64,000 bases of DNA from positions 47,389-111,388 of the forward strand of contig JAAVTG010000552.1 of the NCBI GenBank assembly GCA_011947345.1. Direction: 5' to 3'. Both the position numbers and the translations under genes were made by a program. Positions 44,549 to 59,200 of this stretch are shown here, one piece after another; the first letter of the stretch is position 1; every line of letters starts with the position of its first letter. Source of the stretch: Phytophthora quininea (Eukaryota; Oomycota; Peronosporomycetes; Peronosporales; Peronosporaceae). Below the pieces are notes generated by a model. It was not told where the DNA came from, did not search any database, and saw only the letters and a program-made list of their open reading frames with translations.

Positions 44549-47221
44549 TTATCGTTGAGATGAATCTCCATCGCTGACAATTCTCACCTCTGCTGCAGAA
44601 AGTATCGAGTCTTCTTTGGCCGTTTGGGTATCCTCCGTTTCCTCGTGTTTCGCTGCAAACCGCAGCGCGTCTTCCTTGGTCATCAGGTCTGTCTCCATTT
44701 CTTCGCGTTTAGCCCGGCGGAAGGCCTCAAGCAGAGCGGGGACACTGAATTCGGCGAAACTAAACTTGCCTTCCCTCTTCATGTGCGCCTCGTACATTGC
44801 GTAGTTGAACGCTTTCTTCCACGCCTTTCGTATAGGCCCTCGAATGCTCTTGTATTGTTTCGCTCTAGCTTCGATGAAGACATGCTCCGAGTTCTTTATA
44901 CCATCTCGAATGATCATCAACAGCGCAAACGCGGTGACAAGAATGCTCGACCCGACAAGCAGGACGCTGAGCAGCTTTTCGTTGATCATGGACTCGCCAC
45001 TGAGGTCGTTCAATTGAATCATGACTCCAAGCCAAAGCGTGAAAAAGAGCTGCAGTTGGGTGACACTCGCAATGAGGTTATCTGAGTCGCCATCGTAGGG
45101 TTGGAAATAAAGCAGGAACCACATTGTCATTAGACTGCGATCACAATAGAAACACAGAAGAGTTAGTGGAAACAGAAAAGAATTAGTGGCTTGAAAGTAA
45201 GTTCTCTCGAGTGTAACCTTACCAGACACTAAGAGAAAGAAGCACTTGTTCGAGGTTTCCATTCACGAACACGATCACACTGCTTAAGAAGAGCTTTCGC
45301 GAGAGGTCCACGACTTCAAACCACCAGTAATCGATCGTATCTACAGCACAGAACACGACAAATTAGTACATGAATGATTTATAAACCACACAAGACCGCA
45401 TTAGCTCATACAGTCACTGTAGATAAACCCCAAGCGAGCTTGCACGGTTGAATCCTGACAATCAACACTGTTAAGTCTCAAGATCCGAATATCTAAAAGT
45501 AAAATCACCTTACTGTCAAATTTTTGTGCTTCATATACTCCGCGAGCTCCTCATTCTGTACTTCTTCACTTCGCATGTCGACGTAGCGACCATCCGCTGC
45601 ATGCTCCGCTTTCACCTCGTTCAGCCACTTCTGGCGTAGAGCAGAAGATTTATCGCCTAACAACTTTAGCCGTTTGGCGACTCCGCGACTTCGAGCGATC
45701 CAAATAAGCAAGCCGAAAAACAAAGGAATGCCTACGACCCAGACCGCAACACCGACAGCCGCTATGATCGCGAACATGGCCCACAGCTTGTTGTTATAGC
45801 ACTCCAACCGTCGGTCTGCCACAAGATAGTATACAGGGCCAACCTCTTGGCAATTGTAAACAGTTAAGATCGTCTTGGAGACGGTCGGGTACAGGAACAG
45901 AGCGACCCAGCAATACAGCTTCAGGCATTTGTTACGGTACGTCAGATAATTCATGCGCAGCTTAACGCGCGCTTGCCACACGCGGAGATTGCTGCGGATT
46001 GTACGCTCGAGCATCGCACCTGAGAGCACACGACGCTTAACGGGACACTTGGAATGCACCGAACGGAACAAACCAAGGTATGGAGTGCGAACTTGGGACA
46101 TTCCCAATTTGCTTTTCAGAGTCCGCTCATTATCGATCGCGACGGCAGGATGGGCTCTCGACGATTGATCTGCTTCTTCATCCGGTGATGCTGAAGTTGG
46201 GGCTCTCTTAGGATTGACATTCTTCCACCATAGCTTTAACAGTACCAGTGGGTTAAAACTTTCTTCGTCGTTCCGAACGGCCTCACTCTCGAGCACGGGA
46301 AGCCCACATCTTAAGCAATTCCGTGGGATCAAAAGTAATTTGGAACGGTAGCTGCGCAAGCCATCATAAAAGTATGCTGATATCACCGCCATAACGAGTA
46401 CGACCAAGCCGATTGTGACGCTAGAGTTGCGAAACAACAAACAATTGTGTCAGGAATTATCACAATTCTCCATCAACCAAAACGTATGGCGCTCACGTGA
46501 AATCGAAGTAAAAGGTTTTGGCGAAGACGCAGTCGATGCCTGCGATGGCGACCAGATCCTAGAATGCACCACATTCAACGTTTTTCGTCATAACGCTGTT
46601 AAAAGAGAAAATGATCATATTTGTTACTTTGATAGTAAGAACGTACCAAATTGAATTTCTGCGAGATTGCCATGAGATTTTGAACTGCAGGCGGATATTT
46701 TGTCGCGTGAGAGGAGCTCTGGAAGTTGCCAAATATCTGAAAGAACCCAAGCAGTATCTTGAACTTGCTGGGGTTTACGGGGAATTGTCGCGCTGGAGGA
46801 GTAATATCCACACCGAAGGCGATTTTTTGTTTACCGTTTGTTCATCGATCTTGGCTTTCCCACTCTCCCTCAAACGGTTCACACGCGAAATAAGCCATTC
46901 CTTTGCCTCCTGGAAACGTCCTTTAGCTGCCAAAGATTGCCTCCGTACTGCCATACTCGCTCGTGCTGCTAGCGTTCGTCTTCGGGGCTGTCTTGGCGAC
47001 TCTTTGGCGGGTGGAGGTTTATAGCGGCGATCATTCTCAGCTTTCCGAAGCAAACCAATCTCGGTGGAATCGCGCAGGTAGATACGCACAGCCATGAGGC
47101 CGCCCATCAAACCAATGACCAACGCTACAGGGATTACAAAATTCTGCCAATGGACCGATGCTCGGACTTTGGCGTTTACCTGCTCACACGCTGCAAATTT
47201 TGACACAAGAAGCGTTAACAA
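44549..47221 (-). other. C-terminal membrane domain of the giant protein
   Basis: Splicing yields a first membrane helix (FVIPVALVIGLMGGLMAV), a basic loop, then ILLGFFQIFGNF, YPPAVQNLMA, DLVAIAGIDCVF and VTIGLVVLVMAVISAY. After these come FLYPTVSKTILTVYNCQEV, a hydrophobic pair, RLGFIYSDYTIDYWWFEVV with DLSRKLFLSSVIVFV, and QPYDGDSDNLIASV. This is the C-terminal block found in many large protist surface proteins with beta-helix or ephrin-receptor-like ectodomains. Its function is not known. The tail of about 100 residues after the last helix is charged (EEMETDLMTKEDALRFAAKH). Confidence 0.75.
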
Positions 47222-50200
47222 ACACTACATAATACATTCTAACGTAGATGAATCAAACTCACGCAGACATGAACCGTCTTGAGTTCGCTTAAAGCCGTCG
47301 GCGCATACGGAGCAAATAGTGAGGTCGTATCCATCAGCACACGAAACATTACTGGCAGATGACGATAACTCCAACGTCTGTACGGAGATGTTGGCTTGAC
47401 ACGCTCCTTGTACCTGTAGTACATACAGTATCCATCGCAAATACGCGTTACTACATTGTCCAGTTGTCTCGCAAATAGATAAACATTTACATCGCAAGTA
47501 TAGAAAGCTTTCGTCGACAGACAGGAAAACACTCGGTCAGCCGGCCAGTACACGTCAAAGTTGTTGAGGCTCGAGCACGCGTAGATTACATCTGAAATGC
47601 CCATGGAGGGATCCGCAACGGCTAACGCTTTGCACGGGTCCTCATGCTTCCATTGAGATGGGTCCAAGCAGCTAGACTGGTACTTCGATGTTGGCGCAGT
47701 AAAAGATAAAACCCTTCCTGGGTACGTGGCGACACGGCGCCCAACTCCTCAGTTATGGTCTCGGTGGCACGTCGTACTGTCATGGTGCATGCAGCGCCAG
47801 AGGGGCAGTCAAAGCACTGTACACCATCCAAACTACATGTACGACGTTCGGCAAAAGGTCAGTAAAATTTTAAATACCAAAAGTAGCTTCTTCGTTACCT
47901 ATACGTGTCCTTCGGACAGCGAGCACATTTTCTGTTTCGAATTCGATACAGCAACCGATTAGATAGCACTTTTCAAGTTTCAAGAAAGCGTTGGCATGCT
48001 TACCCTTTGTTATTCGAAAAACCAGGCGAGCACGGCACCATAGTCGAATTCACCAGAAAAGATCTCGATTCCGATCCAGATAAAACGCACGAGACATTTG
48101 AGCTGAAGTCCGCCGTTTGAGGACTCGGCGCTGGTGGGGACGTAGTGAAAGACGCATCACTGTACGACATAATACCATCGACCGCGCGGACGTAATATCG
48201 AGGGTAAAACTGCATGATCTCAGACTGGTTGTCAGTCTGACCATCGTCCACGTGACACTCAGTTTGACTGTCAAGAACCTCGATTTGACCGTATAAATCG
48301 ACCGCTTTCAGGCGGGGCCACACATTCCTTGTGTCCGCTACACTCTCAGTTCGGGCCGGCAAGTCATCAATCGACTCTTCGTCAGGTTGGTCAACCAGGA
48401 TGATCCCATTAGAAACGTTGGCGGGCCACCACATCACATGGACGTCTCGTGTGTTCGTCGCGATATCGTAGACTGCATTTGCTTCCATTGCGCACGCCGT
48501 ACATGGATAAATTGGGGTGAGATTTACATCGTCGGAGATCCAAAACAAACAGCCTCCACTGGGTGCATTATTCCCTTTACAAATGACCCCAGTAGCGTTG
48601 GCTCTGTAGATGGATTCGTAGTATAGAGCTCCACCACGAGTGAAAGCAAAATTGTTCGTAAACGAGGAATTTACAATGTTGACTCCGGACTCGCCATCAA
48701 CGTGAACAGCGCCACCCAAGTCAGCACTGTTGCTAGTAAAATTATTCATCGCCAACTGAATTGCAGCTTGGTCCGTGCAAAAGATTGCTCCACCCTCTTG
48801 CTTTGCTTTGTTGTCCGTGAAAACCGCCGATGTCAGAGCAACATTCGACAGGCCATTTGCTGTGATTGCTCCCCGTGTTCCGCATAATTACCTTCGAACA
48901 GTGTTCCGTTCGTCATGGTAGCACCTGATGTACCATCGGTAGCAACAGCGCCACCAAATTGATCGGCTGTGTTTCCTACAAAACGAGAGTTGCTGACGGT
49001 GGCGGTTCCAGTTCGATCAAGATATAATGCCCCGCCGATTAAGGCGGTGTTGTTCTCCAGGTTACATCCGGTCAGTTCAACGATGCCGTCCACGGCGCAG
49101 ATAGCCCCTCCATTCTCGTTCTTTCCCGTCTCAGTCATTCCGCCATTTCCAGCAAACTGTGAGTAGGTGGCTGTCAGGAGAGCTTCACGTCCAATAAACA
49201 CGCCTGTCATGTATGGGAATTAGTCAATTACGAGCAATAGCAACATACACAACGTTCCACTCTTACCGCAACCTTGACCGGGTGCAGTATTTCGATCCAC
49301 AGACGTTTGCTGAAGAATAACATTGTTCTGATTTCCAATGTCAATGTAGATACCTCCTCCCGAATCATCTGCATAGTTGTCCGACAGGTCGGAGCTATTG
49401 ATGTACGCTTTTGCAGACATTTCAATGAACAACGCACCTCCCATGATGTTGGACCCTAAAGCAAACAGGAATCAGTACGTTAGTTCGACTACCTTGTAAA
49501 GAGACACGCTGGTTCCACCTACGATTCCGTATTACTTTGGAGGAGACAATTTGGGCTTGAGCAGTATTGGATAAGCAAATCCCCCTCCTTGTTCGGAAGC
49601 AGTGTTGTTTTTGATTTCATTTTCGCCTGTTAGATACAGGACTGCGAACGAATCAGCATATATCCCTCCACCAGCACTCGCTGCTCCGTGTGTTACCAAA
49701 GACGAAATCAATTGGAATTTCGTTTGGCTATCCGTAATGTAAACGTGGCCTCCTTTCGAGACAGGAATACTAAAATCGTTGTTTGCCATCCCTTTGACAT
49801 ACTTAAATCCCACCAGATTATAGAACAAACTGCCCCACGGTTCAGTAAAATATGTCTCCGAGTCACGCGTTATGATCGCTGTTTCGATACTTATCACGGA
49901 CTTTGTCGTTGCGGCAATGGAGCTGCCAGTAACTGCATCATTGAGTAAAAACAACCAGGTGTCAGTCGTGACTTCAGTTGCTGCTTCAGCATGAAGACCA
50001 CCACCCATCCCAGAGATATTGTTCAGAGCCTGATTTTCTACCGCCAGCAGCTGCGAACCCGTAACGTTCACATTAACTAACGAAATTGCCCCACCAGTAT
50101 TATTGGCGGAGTTATTGTAAAACACACACGAGTAGATATCCAGGTTGGGGACGACTTCCAAGCCCTCAGCCCACATACCGCCGCCACGTTCTGTAGCAAC

Positions 50201-53200
50201 ATTCCCCACGACGGCTACGTTTTCAAGAATAGTTATCAGTGCATTGAGGATTGCAATGCCACCGCCCTTGACTGCAGAATTATTAAACACGAGAGAATCT
50301 GACAGCTTTGCACTTCCGCGACCGTTAATAAATACCCCGCCACCATTTCCGATATCCAGCTTCCCACCAGATATTTCAATGCCAGATAACGAGCAAGCAT
50401 GGTTGCATGTGAGGACAACATTAGACCCATTGCCCCCATTCGATCTGAGAGAGTTCGAGAAAATAAATGATTTCGCTCCTTCTTCCTCCCACAGAAAAAG
50501 GTCGACTGTTCATCGCTCTGTACCTGCAGACCGGCACCTGTTGGAGCCACATTGCTCGCGATATTCACGTTAGAATGGTTTACACTAGCATCTTGGACAG
50601 CGACTCCACCACCTGAAATTCCCGCTTGATTATTGACCACCCAAGAATCCCAAAACTGGCAAATTGTATTGGGACCGAAGAAGCCCCACCACCAGTTTCA
50701 CCAGCGCTCGAGTTTGAAGCACTTAATCGCCTAACATCACAGCTCAGAGCATCAATTGCCGCAAGACCACCGCCGGATGGCGCACTGCAATTTACGACTG
50801 CAACTTCGTGGATGGAAGTGCCAGCTCCAGCAACAAAAATCCTCCGCCGTATTCGTTTGCGCGAGTATCGGTCACAATCGCTGGAACAACGTTGGTGTCG
50901 ATGCTTTTGCAAATCTGTGCCCCCAAACGTGGACGAGTTGGCGTAAATTCCTCCGCCGCGCAATGAGGAACAGTTTTGAACGGTCAAATTTTGATGGGCA
51001 ACGCTGGACTGGAAGAGGTGCAAACCGCCACCAAATCCTTCCTCTACCCAGCATGACCTGATCGAAACATTCCTTAACAATAAAATACCAGAGTCATCGG
51101 ATAATCCACCTCCGTACTTCCTGGCGATATTTGAAAAATAGCAATTCCTTGGAGTGTGGTGGTTCCAGACGTAGCGATCCCTCCACCCTGCTTTCCTTCA
51201 TTGTGCGACGTAGTCAATGAGCCTGAGACAATAGAATCGACAGCGTATAGCCCTCCGCCAGAGTCTCGTGCGACGTTTTCAAACACTTCAACATTCGCAA
51301 CGCCATAAGTCGACGAATTGATGACCATTCCTCCTCCACTTCCGAACGCAGTATTTTCTCGGATAATAACGGAATCTAATGTTCCCATCGTCACGTTCTC
51401 CACAAAAACGCCACCTCCTGACAAGGCAGTGCAGTTAACAACTGCCAATCGTTCCACCGAATTGGCTGGCCCTACTACAAATAGTCCTCCTCCACTGTGA
51501 GATGCTTTGTTGTTCTGGATAACAGACAGTGATGTATTTTTTCTCCAGCGATAGAGCTTCCATTGGCGTATATTCCAGCCCCGTCACTCGCTGTGTTGTC
51601 TGTAATCAACGAATTTGCCGTTATGACCTGGCTGTTCTTGTCTGCGAGGATCCCACCGCCGATGGGAGCGTTACAACTACTTAGTCTACTGTTGCGCATC
51701 GTCACAGTGCATTGCGAAAATCCACCGCAGCCTCCTGAGGTTGTTGCTACGGAATCAGATACAAAGATACCTTGAATTATTGCACTACTCCAGTCGTCAA
51801 CAAAAAGCCTCCACCTGTGTCTACAAAAATAACATTCATAGGGTTAAGCACTTTGATATAAGCACATGTTCGTGGGATTTATTACGTACCCGCAGTACAC
51901 TTGTAAATGGCCGATGATGCTGCATCAGACATCAATGTTCCATTAGCATTAATATAAACCCCACCACCACGCCGCTTAGCTTGATTCAAGCTTATCGGTG
52001 AGTTTTTAGGGTTAAGTTCGCCGTGTTAAGCAGAGCAATCCCCCGCCGTCGCCACTCGCGATATTTGCGGAGATACTAGCCATTGAAAGTGATAAGCTGC
52101 CACCCGTAACAGCAATCCCTGCTCCGACAAGAGCTGAGTTTTGGGTAATATTCAACTGGTCTCCATTAATCACTCCATGTGCGCAGATACCGCCACCGTT
52201 TATAGTGGCTTGGTTCCTAATAATCGCGCTGTTAGCGTCTCCATTAATGGTAGCATCTCTTAGTGCGTAGATGCCACCTCCTTCGCTTGCAACAGATGAC
52301 TGGATGAGGGAGTGATCCAATGTAAGACTTGAACTGTCCTCCAAGTATATCGCTCCTCCTCTCCCGCCAGCATAGCAATCGGTAATGTTTGTTTCTATTA
52401 GCATTAAAGAGGAACTTGACGCGTATAGGCCTCCACCAAGTCGCTGTGCGTTTCCACCCGCGATATGAATATCCTGCATGGTAATACCCGCGTTGCTAGC
52501 GTAAACGCCAGCTCCATTGGTGTCGACAGAGCTATTCACAAGCGTCAAACCCACAAGTTTTACGCCAGTAACTTCCTCGATAATAAACCCATTCAGAACA
52601 CTTCCGCAATTGATAGTGGTTGTGGTCGATCCCTTCAAACCTCGAATCGTGATTCCGTTTACGGCTACCATTATTCCACAATACCCATACCCACTGTAAA
52701 CTCCAGGATAAAGAAGGATAGTTTGATCTGCTGTAGCCAGCTCAAAGGCTCGACGAAGCGTTTGAACTGCTTTTGAGTCCGTCCCAGTCGCAGACGTATC
52801 CATCAGACGGCCAGTACCCTCTACATCATCTCCATTGAAAGTCACCGCAATAACGTCGGTTTGAGGCAGCAGACATACCGGATCACATGTCGAGGCTGTA
52901 CACGTTGTCGTGTTCTCCGGGCATATGACGGTACTACTACAGCTTTCCCCGATGTACCCGCTAAAACAAGAGCATGAGCCTTCCCGACATGCGCCATTAT
53001 ACGCACAAAGTCCACTTGGCGTGAGTGGACAAGGCATGCTAATTGTCTGAACGGCCGTACTGGCATATACTGTCTCGTAATGTAGCATAACTCCTGAATA
53101 GGTGACGGTGCTATCCGACGTGAATATTATTCTCACGCTGTCAACAGCAGCACTTGTCTCAATGATGAACTCGCCTTCGCGTCGACACCCACCTTTCCAT

Positions 53201-56200
53201 AGTGATGTGACCACTCCGTTTGTTGTCGCCTCAATCTCCAAGCTGTCGTGATCGCACTCCAGCCAGAAATGTGTTACCTGGCATTGTTACAAATACTACC
53301 AGTTAGAACAATTGATTGTTGTCCGCCACTTCAACACAACTTACGTTGATCATCAACCCATTTTGATTGTCGGAGTTGATTGTCCACGAATCGTGATCGG
53401 AATTCGCATAGTTATCAATATGAATATTGCCTTTGTCGCCAATACAATCGTGTCCATCCGACACCGGCAATCGTGCGGTAAATGCTGTTTTCTCGCTCGG
53501 AAGCATAAAGGTCCCATCGAGCTTTTCCACCTCAACATGATAGAAATAGGTGTTGCCTAGAACGATGGATTCATCGTCGGCAACATTGTCCAATCCGTTG
53601 TCCATAAGCAGCACGTCGTTGCGATATAATGAATACTGCTTTGCATTTTCCTCGGGCTCCCAGTAGATATCGACATCGATTCGTGAGACTACCACAAACA
53701 TAAAAGTGGATTAGAGATCGAGGCAATTATACAGAATGAGAAGAAAAAAATACTACGTACAGCAACCAATCATAGGTGCACGAGATTGACCAGCGTATCT
53801 CGGTGTTGTGAAGGAGATTAGCCTGCTAACATCTCCTGCATTTCCATCAACAGTTACAGCTTGCTGGAATAGAGTCACTCACACGGTTAATAGCGTATCA
53901 ACATTAACATTCGATAGGCAATCTTACCACAGTAGCGAAATAGTCCGTCACTGGCGTCAAACCGTCGATAGTAGCGCTAACTTGAGTAATAGGCACATTG
54001 CTTTCTCTCCTAAAAGACCCACCAGAGCTTTGCGTCACTGTCACTCGATACGTGCCGACATCTGCACCACCAAAATCAACACACGGGTCCCATTGCAAAG
54101 TAACGGTTGTATCCGACGCGCTCAAGACTAGAGGATCTTGAGGGGCGTCAGGAAGTGACGCGCTATTTGTCGTAAACTGGACCGGTTGGCTGGGGGTGAC
54201 GCACCAACCGCGTTGTAAGCAACCAACGTTACTGTGTAATCCGTCGAGGGATTGAGACTTCCAACTGTACACGCCCAAGTCAATCCTTTACAGTTCCCCA
54301 CTTCATTTCCGTACCGTGTTACACTGAGCGCGTAGTTTGTTAATGGAATACCCCGGTGTCAATGGGGTCCACCCAAATCAGCCCTATCGCTCCACCCGTA
54401 AAAGAGTTCATAATAGGGGGATCAGGAGTAGCTGGTTGAGTTGGCGCAGTAGTCTTAGCCACTGTTCCATCAGAAATTTGACTAGATCCGGCACCGTTAG
54501 ACGCTCCCGCTGTAAAAGTATAAGTCACCGAGGGCATTAAACCACCAACTTGAACAACGATATACTGGCCGGTCAATGTTTGCAGCCGTCTTGCTTCAAA
54601 CTCCGTAGACAATCGACGAGAGTTAGCAGCTGCTACTGCAGCAGAAGCATTCTGTAATCGACGGAGTGAACCTGCAGGAATAAGCACTCCGTTGGCGTAT
54701 ACCGTATACGAAAGATTTTGAACGCTAACACCTCCAGTATCATCAGGCACCTGATCTGTAGAGTTGCAGCTCCACCAGAGCAGTTTCTAACAATGACTTC
54801 CGATGGAACTGATGGAGAAGTTGGATTCGCTGTGGTAAAAAGGCTTCTCCTGCCTCTGAACCAGCTCCCAGACTATTTGATGCGTACACTTCGAAATCGT
54901 ACGTTTGAGCGGCAAAAAGACCCCCAAAGAAAACTTCTGTTGTATAAACTTTTTGCGACAAGTCCAAGCCACCACCTGATCCGTATACGTCGTAGGATCG
55001 GACTGCCGCCATCATCGTCAGAGCTATTCCAGGTAAAGTGGATCATTCCACCAGTTCGGTTCTTCATCGTCAATCCGCTCGGTGGACCTGGCGGGGACAC
55101 AAGTGACGTGGTGAGAGTGTAATTTCCTGAGCTGCTTGAATAACCCGCCTCATTCATGCAAGTCGCCTTAAACAGGTACGGCGTCATCTGCTGTAACTTC
55201 GTTTGCCAGTAACGAGTGTCAGTACCATTGTATGTAAGCGTCCAAACTGGTATCTGCCTCACTGGACTTATGTATAACTGGTAGTACAATGGCACATTGC
55301 TCCCCATGTCATGAGGTGCTTCCCATTCCACGCTAATACCACCTCCAGTGCTTCCAGTTTCACGAATTACCGGAACTGGAAAGGGGCATGTTGCGGCAGT
55401 CGTCATAAAGCTCGTTACCACGGGCACGATTGCGTCATTTCCGGAACACACGGAAGCGTCGTTTGTTGGGATGTAATAAAAGGCATATGACGTCCGAGGA
55501 GAGAGGCCGCCGATTTCAACCGTAGCTGAGAGGTTAAACGTTCCATTTCCCACAAAGTCGGAGAACACACCACCCACCTCCACAGAATACAACTCAAATG
55601 TTAGGTATAAATGCTACTTTAGTAACAACGCAAGTCCACAGAAAAAAATTACCGATTTGTTGTTAACGAAGAGATCAAACCCAGTCATGGCGATTCCTCC
55701 TGGTATTTCAAAAGTTAGACCACGATCGAAGTATTTGATTCAAACTGTAGCCGCTGTACCTGTATCATTCGAGGAAAATAGTCGCAAATGAGCGGCCCCT
55801 CCTGTTGAATTTATCCACACAGCTACAGGTGGTTGACCTGGTCTCGTTGGAACGTCTGTCGTGTAGCATAAGCCTCACCGGAGCTCCCTCGCAGATACAG
55901 TTCATATTTATCGCTTGCCAACGGCGTATTTACCACCTTTCCTGGATCCGAACTCCACGAAGTTAGGTATTTTACTACCCTGGGCAAATTGTTCTGCAAG
56001 TCGACTTCGAAAAATATCCCTGGGTTTGATCGCAGTAAAGCGAAGCTAATTAGAACAAATAACGCATGTATACCCCAACTGACAATTGCACTTACCCCCA
56101 GATCAAAGTTTATGGATACTTGTGTTGCCACATCACTGTCAAGAACTACACTCGCGTTGGAGAGGTAAATAGTGCCCCAAGACAGCATATCTAAATTCTC

Positions 56201-59200
56201 AGGCAGAAGAGAAGTTGCGATAATCTCATAAGTCGTTTGAGCCGACAGGCGGAAGACAGTGAAATCCAAGTCTTGCGCGTATGTGAGTGCTTGACGAAAC
56301 CGACTGCCTGAACCTTGTTCACGATAATATAGCGCATACGTCAAGCCTTCATGACCGCCTAAAACACAACAACAACATTGAACCCGTTAATGCAACTTCA
56401 GGTCAAAAGATAAGCAAGCGTACCTGTGTCAATAGGTGGTTGGAGTCGTAGCACTATGGCACCACCCGTTCGGCTAGAATATGCAGCAGGCAATCGAGGT
56501 GGACTTGGTGGTGAAAGTGGACCGGTAGAACAGTTAAACGCTTGAGATAACTCGCCCGCTCCGATGAAGTTGATGACCTGCATATGCAATTGAGCGTAAT
56601 AAATATGACCGCAAAAAAAAAAAATACTTCAACAAACCTGCGCTTGTAGTGTGTAGACAGTTGACGGCTTTCTAACACTGATAAGTATCACCGATGATGG
56701 CTTCCCAGCACCGTTATATGCCACCTGCACAAAACCGTCATACAAATGAGAGTGTATACATCGCGAATAAACGCAGTACCAGCTGAGCAAACCTTTCTTG
56801 TGTTGTTTGCTTCTATAAAGTACACCATATATCCGGTCGCAATGGTGCCCCCATGTCCAATGATGTGGAGATATTGATTGCAAGCAAACCACCCGTTGAA
56901 TTGAGCAACGTAATTTGAGCGGAAGGCCCCGGAACAGTCCAAGTTGTTGTTGAACACGTAACGTTGGGGTATAGCTTCCGATCCCGACAATATTCATAGC
57001 TGCCACACTGATGCTATACCTGGTCGAGGCATTCAAGCTCCCAATTGGCAGGGTGGTATCGTTAGTCGGTGTAAAAATCGACTCATTAAAAATGTCAGAC
57101 CGAACTAATATGTTATACGCAGTAACCCAAATATCTTGGCCGCCAACATTCTCGGGAGGTTCCCAGTTCAAAACCAGCATACCGCCAGTTGCGTCAACGA
57201 GGACTGGCGGTTGCATGGGTCCAGGAACAGAATGATCCCCATCATCCAAAACCACAACTTTAATGACATTGTTGGGCCCGATTTGAGCAGCACCAGATGC
57301 AATTTCCAGAGTAAGATAAAAGTACAGCGGCGGGAAGTCGTAAACATCATTGTTGATGATCACAATATTTGCGGAGCTTATGACGTTAGTGTCCGGGAAG
57401 TCAATTGGTGTTACTGGCAGCTGATAGCCTGCATCCACTAGACTGGTACTGACGGCTCCGGTGTATGTCAGCACGCGTACACTGGTGTCCGAACTCGATC
57501 CTGTGATTCGTCGAAGAGGTATGTTCAACACTCGGTTATTTTCTTGCACACTCATGTTGGTTACGTCAAATTCAATCTTCCCTGCGTCGCCATCATCCAA
57601 AATCGTAATTGTCGTAGTGCTGGAGGTTACATTAGGTCTTGAATCCGTGAGCACCAGCTCAAGCGTTCGTGGCTCAGGATCATAAATGGCATTGTTCACA
57701 ATTTGTACGTCAAAACTCGTTGCCGTTTCCTCATCTTGAAGAACCAACGTACGGTTCGGAACAGGAGCCAAATGAAATCTCTATCTTCGATAGCAAGAAC
57801 GGTAGTAGCAGTGGCTGATTCGGTAGTGCTTATGGAATACGTGCACGTAATTGTCCCTACTGAGCCATTTGCTCGAATCACCCCGACCGTCACATCCGAA
57901 ACGTTCTCGAACACCACCGGGGTTTTTACCTGAAGGACCACCACACCGCGGTCTACAATATCCGTAGTATTGAGGATATATCCCGTCCATGGACCTATTC
58001 CAGCTGAGTTTTGCGCATACACTCGAAATTCGTAAGTTCTTCCTTGTCTCAGTCCAAGTACTTGCGTCATTGTGCCAGTCGCTGGCACAAACCTTTCAAC
58101 TGCCGGGACTTCGCTGCTGTTCACGTAACCAACTTCATAAACAAGAGCATCACCTCCGCTATCCAACGGAGGGTCCCACTGCAATAACATCGAAAATGCT
58201 GCTGTCTTGTTCACAGCCAAGCTCAGCGGTTCGGTAGGCGGTCTAACCGGATCAGTTGCAACAATCAATACACTACTGCGAGGACCTTCACCAACGACAC
58301 CCTCTGCAACTGCAGAAACGGCGAACGAGTATGTTTTACTCCCGTGAAGCGGGCCAATCTCTGCCTGGATAGAACGCTCTGTTGGGTCACCTAACGAAGC
58401 CTGTACAGAAGAGTTTGCTGCTACAGCTAGAACTTGCACTCCATCTTGGTAAATCAAGAGTTGTGAGATACTTGATCCTCCATCATCAATCGGTAGGTAC
58501 ACGTTCAAGACTAATTCCCACAATACGATCATAACATTGACTGGTGCTGGAGGAGCTATCGGGAGGATGGCATTTCCGCTGGTCACGATTTGGGTTGTCG
58601 GCAAGCTTTCATTTACTTCGTTGCTGGCGGTGACAACGACCGTATATTTTGTGTATGCTCGAACCCCATACAGCGAGTAAGCTGTCGTGGCATTCGTCAC
58701 ATTTGCAGTAAACAAAACATCCGAGTCGCGCACGACCTGGATTTGAAAATTTGTCAGCGGAATCCCTCCTGTATCGCTAGAGGCGATCCAGCTAGCGTTT
58801 AAATTTCCACCATAAGTAGTCGCAATAAGAGTACGCGGGTTCGCAGGGGCTGATGCTGGGCTTGTACTACCGGTTATCGTCTCGCTGGGCGAACTTGGTC
58901 CAGCTGAGTTTACTGATTCAACGAAATACGTGTACGTCTGCTCTGCTGAAAGCCCTGATCATCGACAAAGCTCGCATTCAATCCACCATCCTCAATCTTG
59001 GCGATCAGATGTTGTCTCGATAAACGTTGTAACCAGTGAGGGCTCACCGCCAGTGTCAAGAGGGGGCTGCCAGCTCAAGCCAATCGACCCTCCCGTGCTA
59101 TTCGTCTGAATCAATAAAACAGGTTGATCGGGTGGAACGGCATCTGGGTTTGTCAAAGCAGACACGCTCGTACTTTGAGAGCTAATGCCGGCCTCATTCC